Source: Kibdelosporangium sp040675465 (GTDB lineage Bacteria > Actinomycetota > Actinomycetes > Mycobacteriales > Pseudonocardiaceae). From it: a stretch of DNA of 64,000 nucleotides. Shown in pieces: positions 62,768-64,000 of the stretch (position 1 is its first letter; each line of letters starts with the position of its first letter). Location of the stretch: positions 434,001 through 498,000 of the forward strand of contig NZ_JBFAPA010000003.1 in the NCBI RefSeq assembly GCF_040675465.1. Reading direction: 5' to 3'. The notes under the pieces are model-generated. The model did no database searches, was not told where the DNA came from, and saw nothing but the letters and a program-made list of their open reading frames with translations. The translations under genes and the position numbers were made by a program.

Positions 62768-63096
62768 TGCAGTTGCCGCACCGGCTGATCGTGATCACCC
62801 CGACCGAAAAGACCGACGAGTACGACAACCCCACGCCGCGCCTGGACTATGGGCCGGACGCGCCACGGCGGGAGATCTGGGGCCAGCTGCAACCCACCGG
62901 GTCGCGCGAGGACCCCGAGCCCGGCCGTCAGCCGGTGATCTCGTCGTGGCGGCTGTTCACGTTCTCACCGATCCATGCCCGTGAACGCGTCGAGTGGAAC
63001 GGCCGGACGCTCGATGTGCAGGGCGAGCCCGCTGCTTGGGCGCCGCGTCCTGGCCGTACCCACTATGAAGCCTCACTATCCACTGTGGAGGGTTGA
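62767..63096 (+). CDS. Phage head-tail stopper protein
   Basis: The 109-residue protein (MQLPHRLIVITPTEKTDEYD, then REIWGQLQPTGSREDPEPGR and HARERVEWNGRTLDVQGEP) is a small beta-rich protein of the SPP1 gp16 / HK97 gp9 type that closes the head. ATG 62767 overlaps the upstream stop. Confidence 0.72.
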   Translation: MQLPHRLIVITPTEKTDEYDNPTPRLDYGPDAPRREIWGQLQPTGSREDPEPGRQPVISSWRLFTFSPIHARERVEWNGRTLDVQGEPAAWAPRPGRTHYEASLSTVEG

Positions 63097-63099
63097 GTC

Positions 63100-63444
63100 T
63101 TGCCGGACTTCTATGGTCTGGAGATCGATCGGGCCGGGGTTGAGGAGATCCTGAACTCGCCCGAGGTGGCCGATGCGGTCAGCGACGCTGCCGAACAGGT
63201 CGCCGAGGCCGCCCGCGCCCAGGGCCACCGGGTCACCTCCGGCGAACCACTCCCGATCGAGGTCTACGACGACCCCGGCACCGATCGAGCCGGAACCACG
63301 GTCGCCGTGCCGCACGCGGCCGGGGTCGGCATGGAAGCCTGGCACGGCGTGCTCAAGCGGGCCGCGAGCGCCGCCGGCCTGGACGTGCAAGGTCTCGACA
63401 TCCCGACCCCGCTGCCACGGCGACGGGCGCGTGATGGCGGATGA
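63100..63444 (+). CDS. Phage neck protein, HK97 gp10-like
   Basis: The 114-residue protein begins at TTG 63100, 3 bp after the upstream stop. It has helices (VADAVSDAAEQVAEAARAQG) followed by strands, as in HK97 gp10-type tail-completion proteins. It overlaps the next gene by 4 bp. Confidence 0.68.
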   Translation: MPDFYGLEIDRAGVEEILNSPEVADAVSDAAEQVAEAARAQGHRVTSGEPLPIEVYDDPGTDRAGTTVAVPHAAGVGMEAWHGVLKRAASAAGLDVQGLDIPTPLPRRRARDGG

Positions 63445-63857
63445 CTCTTCCTGTTCCGCTCGACGTGGCCGAGCTGGTGGTGCGCGCCCTGCGGCGGCTG
63501 CTGGCTGAGCGACCCGAGCCCGAGGCCGCCGGGGTGAAGGTGTCCACCGAAACCGGGCGCGGCCCGACCGGCGGTCCACCGTCCTTGCCGTGGCTGCTGG
63601 TCGCCAACGACGGCCACACCTGGGACTGGCCCGCCGTCCAACGCGTCACCGTCCGTCTGACCTGCTGGCACCGCACCGCACACAGCAGCACCGCACTGGC
63701 CGCCCTGGCGATGGCCGTGCTCTGCGCCCCGGGCGCTGGCCGCCCGTGGTCGGCCGAGCCGGTGAGCGGCCCGATCAGCGGCACCGACCCCTACACCGAC
63801 AAGCCCCTCGCTACCGCCGCTGTCGCGGTGCTCGCACGAACTCCCACCCGCCGATAA
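63441..63857 (+). CDS. Phage tail terminator protein
   Basis: The 138-residue protein (MTLPVPLDVAELVVRALRRL, then PWLLVANDGHTWDWPAVQRV and TDKPLATAAVAVLARTPTRR) fits the tail terminator fold in length and place, directly before the tail tube gene. ATGA overlap with the upstream gene. Confidence 0.72.
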   Translation: MTLPVPLDVAELVVRALRRLLAERPEPEAAGVKVSTETGRGPTGGPPSLPWLLVANDGHTWDWPAVQRVTVRLTCWHRTAHSSTALAALAMAVLCAPGAGRPWSAEPVSGPISGTDPYTDKPLATAAVAVLARTPTRR

Positions 63858-63943
63858 ACACGTTCTCGCTCTGGAGGTTTTGCGCCTCTGGCGTCCCGCG
63901 CGAGGCCCTGACCTCCTCATCATGCTTGGAGGTCACCAAACTT

Positions 63944-64000
63944 ATGGCACTCAACAGTGCCCTTGTTCGCGTCGCCGGAACCGGCGAGGTCTCGCTGGCC
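63944..64000 (+). CDS. Phage major tail tube protein, 3' end outside window
   Basis: The visible 19 residues (MALNSALVRVAGTGEVSLA) follow GGAGG at 63929-63933 and look like the N terminus of actinophage tail tube proteins, in the expected place after the tail terminator. The rest is beyond the window. Confidence 0.65.
   Translation, partial: MALNSALVRVAGTGEVSLA

Larger units (their letters stand above)
57245..64000 (+). mobile_element. Prophage head-tail module, partial
   Basis: Genes in standard siphovirus order are present: portal, minor head protein, scaffold, SU10-type capsid, small accessory protein, four connectors and the start of the tail tube. The terminase genes that should precede the portal are missing because the module abuts a truncated metG at 57,245. 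The right end lies outside the window, so integrase and attachment sites are not visible. Confidence 0.85.

Overview
The window is high-G+C actinomycete DNA. The gene set (van resistance genes, secreted metalloprotease, cholesterol oxidase, CGNR and LuxR-type regulators, many GTG starts, leaderless genes) points to the Pseudonocardiaceae, perhaps an Amycolatopsis- or Kibdelosporangium-like organism; that placement is inference.

Left part (1-23.5 kb), ordinary chromosome: a MoxR-type AAA ATPase and ankyrin protein pair, a tRNA-like gene, a secreted metalloprotease, a DapB-like reductase with an AhpD/CMD protein, a cholesterol oxidase whose upstream region carries an exact match to the KstR operator consensus, a secreted amidase, an arabinosyltransferase-like membrane protein, an ABC exporter beside a NarL-type two-component system, a CGNR regulator with two operator-like palindromes, a decayed M4 protease pseudogene, a luciferase-like oxidoreductase, a secreted beta-helix protein and a TetR regulator.

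Resistance block (23.8-29.8 kb): vanY, a tiny remnant of vanR, vanS, and a tightly coupled operon vanH-vanA-vanX-GNAT-murG paralogue. It is a D-Ala-D-Lac cell-wall remodelling system whose response regulator has been lost at this locus, leaving vanS as an orphan kinase. Just upstream sits a lone copy of a small phage protein that also occurs in the prophage at the right end.

Middle (30-49 kb): secreted lipase, Lcp/MpaB-like oxygenase, EF-hand protein, a serine recombinase lacking its catalytic domain beside tRNA-Ala(GGC), paaK, a DsbA-MauE pair, hrpB helicase, an SPFH protein with a ribbon-helix-helix protein behind a 16-bp palindrome, a biotin-carrier/carboxyltransferase fusion coupled to an XRE-like regulator, two divergent HTH proteins with twin 17-bp operator-like repeats, and a NmrA/HxlR divergent pair.

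Low-G+C island (about 49.5-57.2 kb): visibly more A+T than its neighbours. It holds a single-chain restriction-methylation-specificity enzyme with a small companion, and an operon of a PLP decarboxylase, a nucleotidyltransferase and a SAM methyltransferase preceded by a 5'-truncated methionyl-tRNA synthetase gene. This island ends abruptly inside a siphovirus-type head module (57.2-64 kb: portal, minor head, scaffold, SU10-type capsid, connectors, tail tube) that contains an opposite-strand small membrane protein with its own terminator, a likely phage moron.
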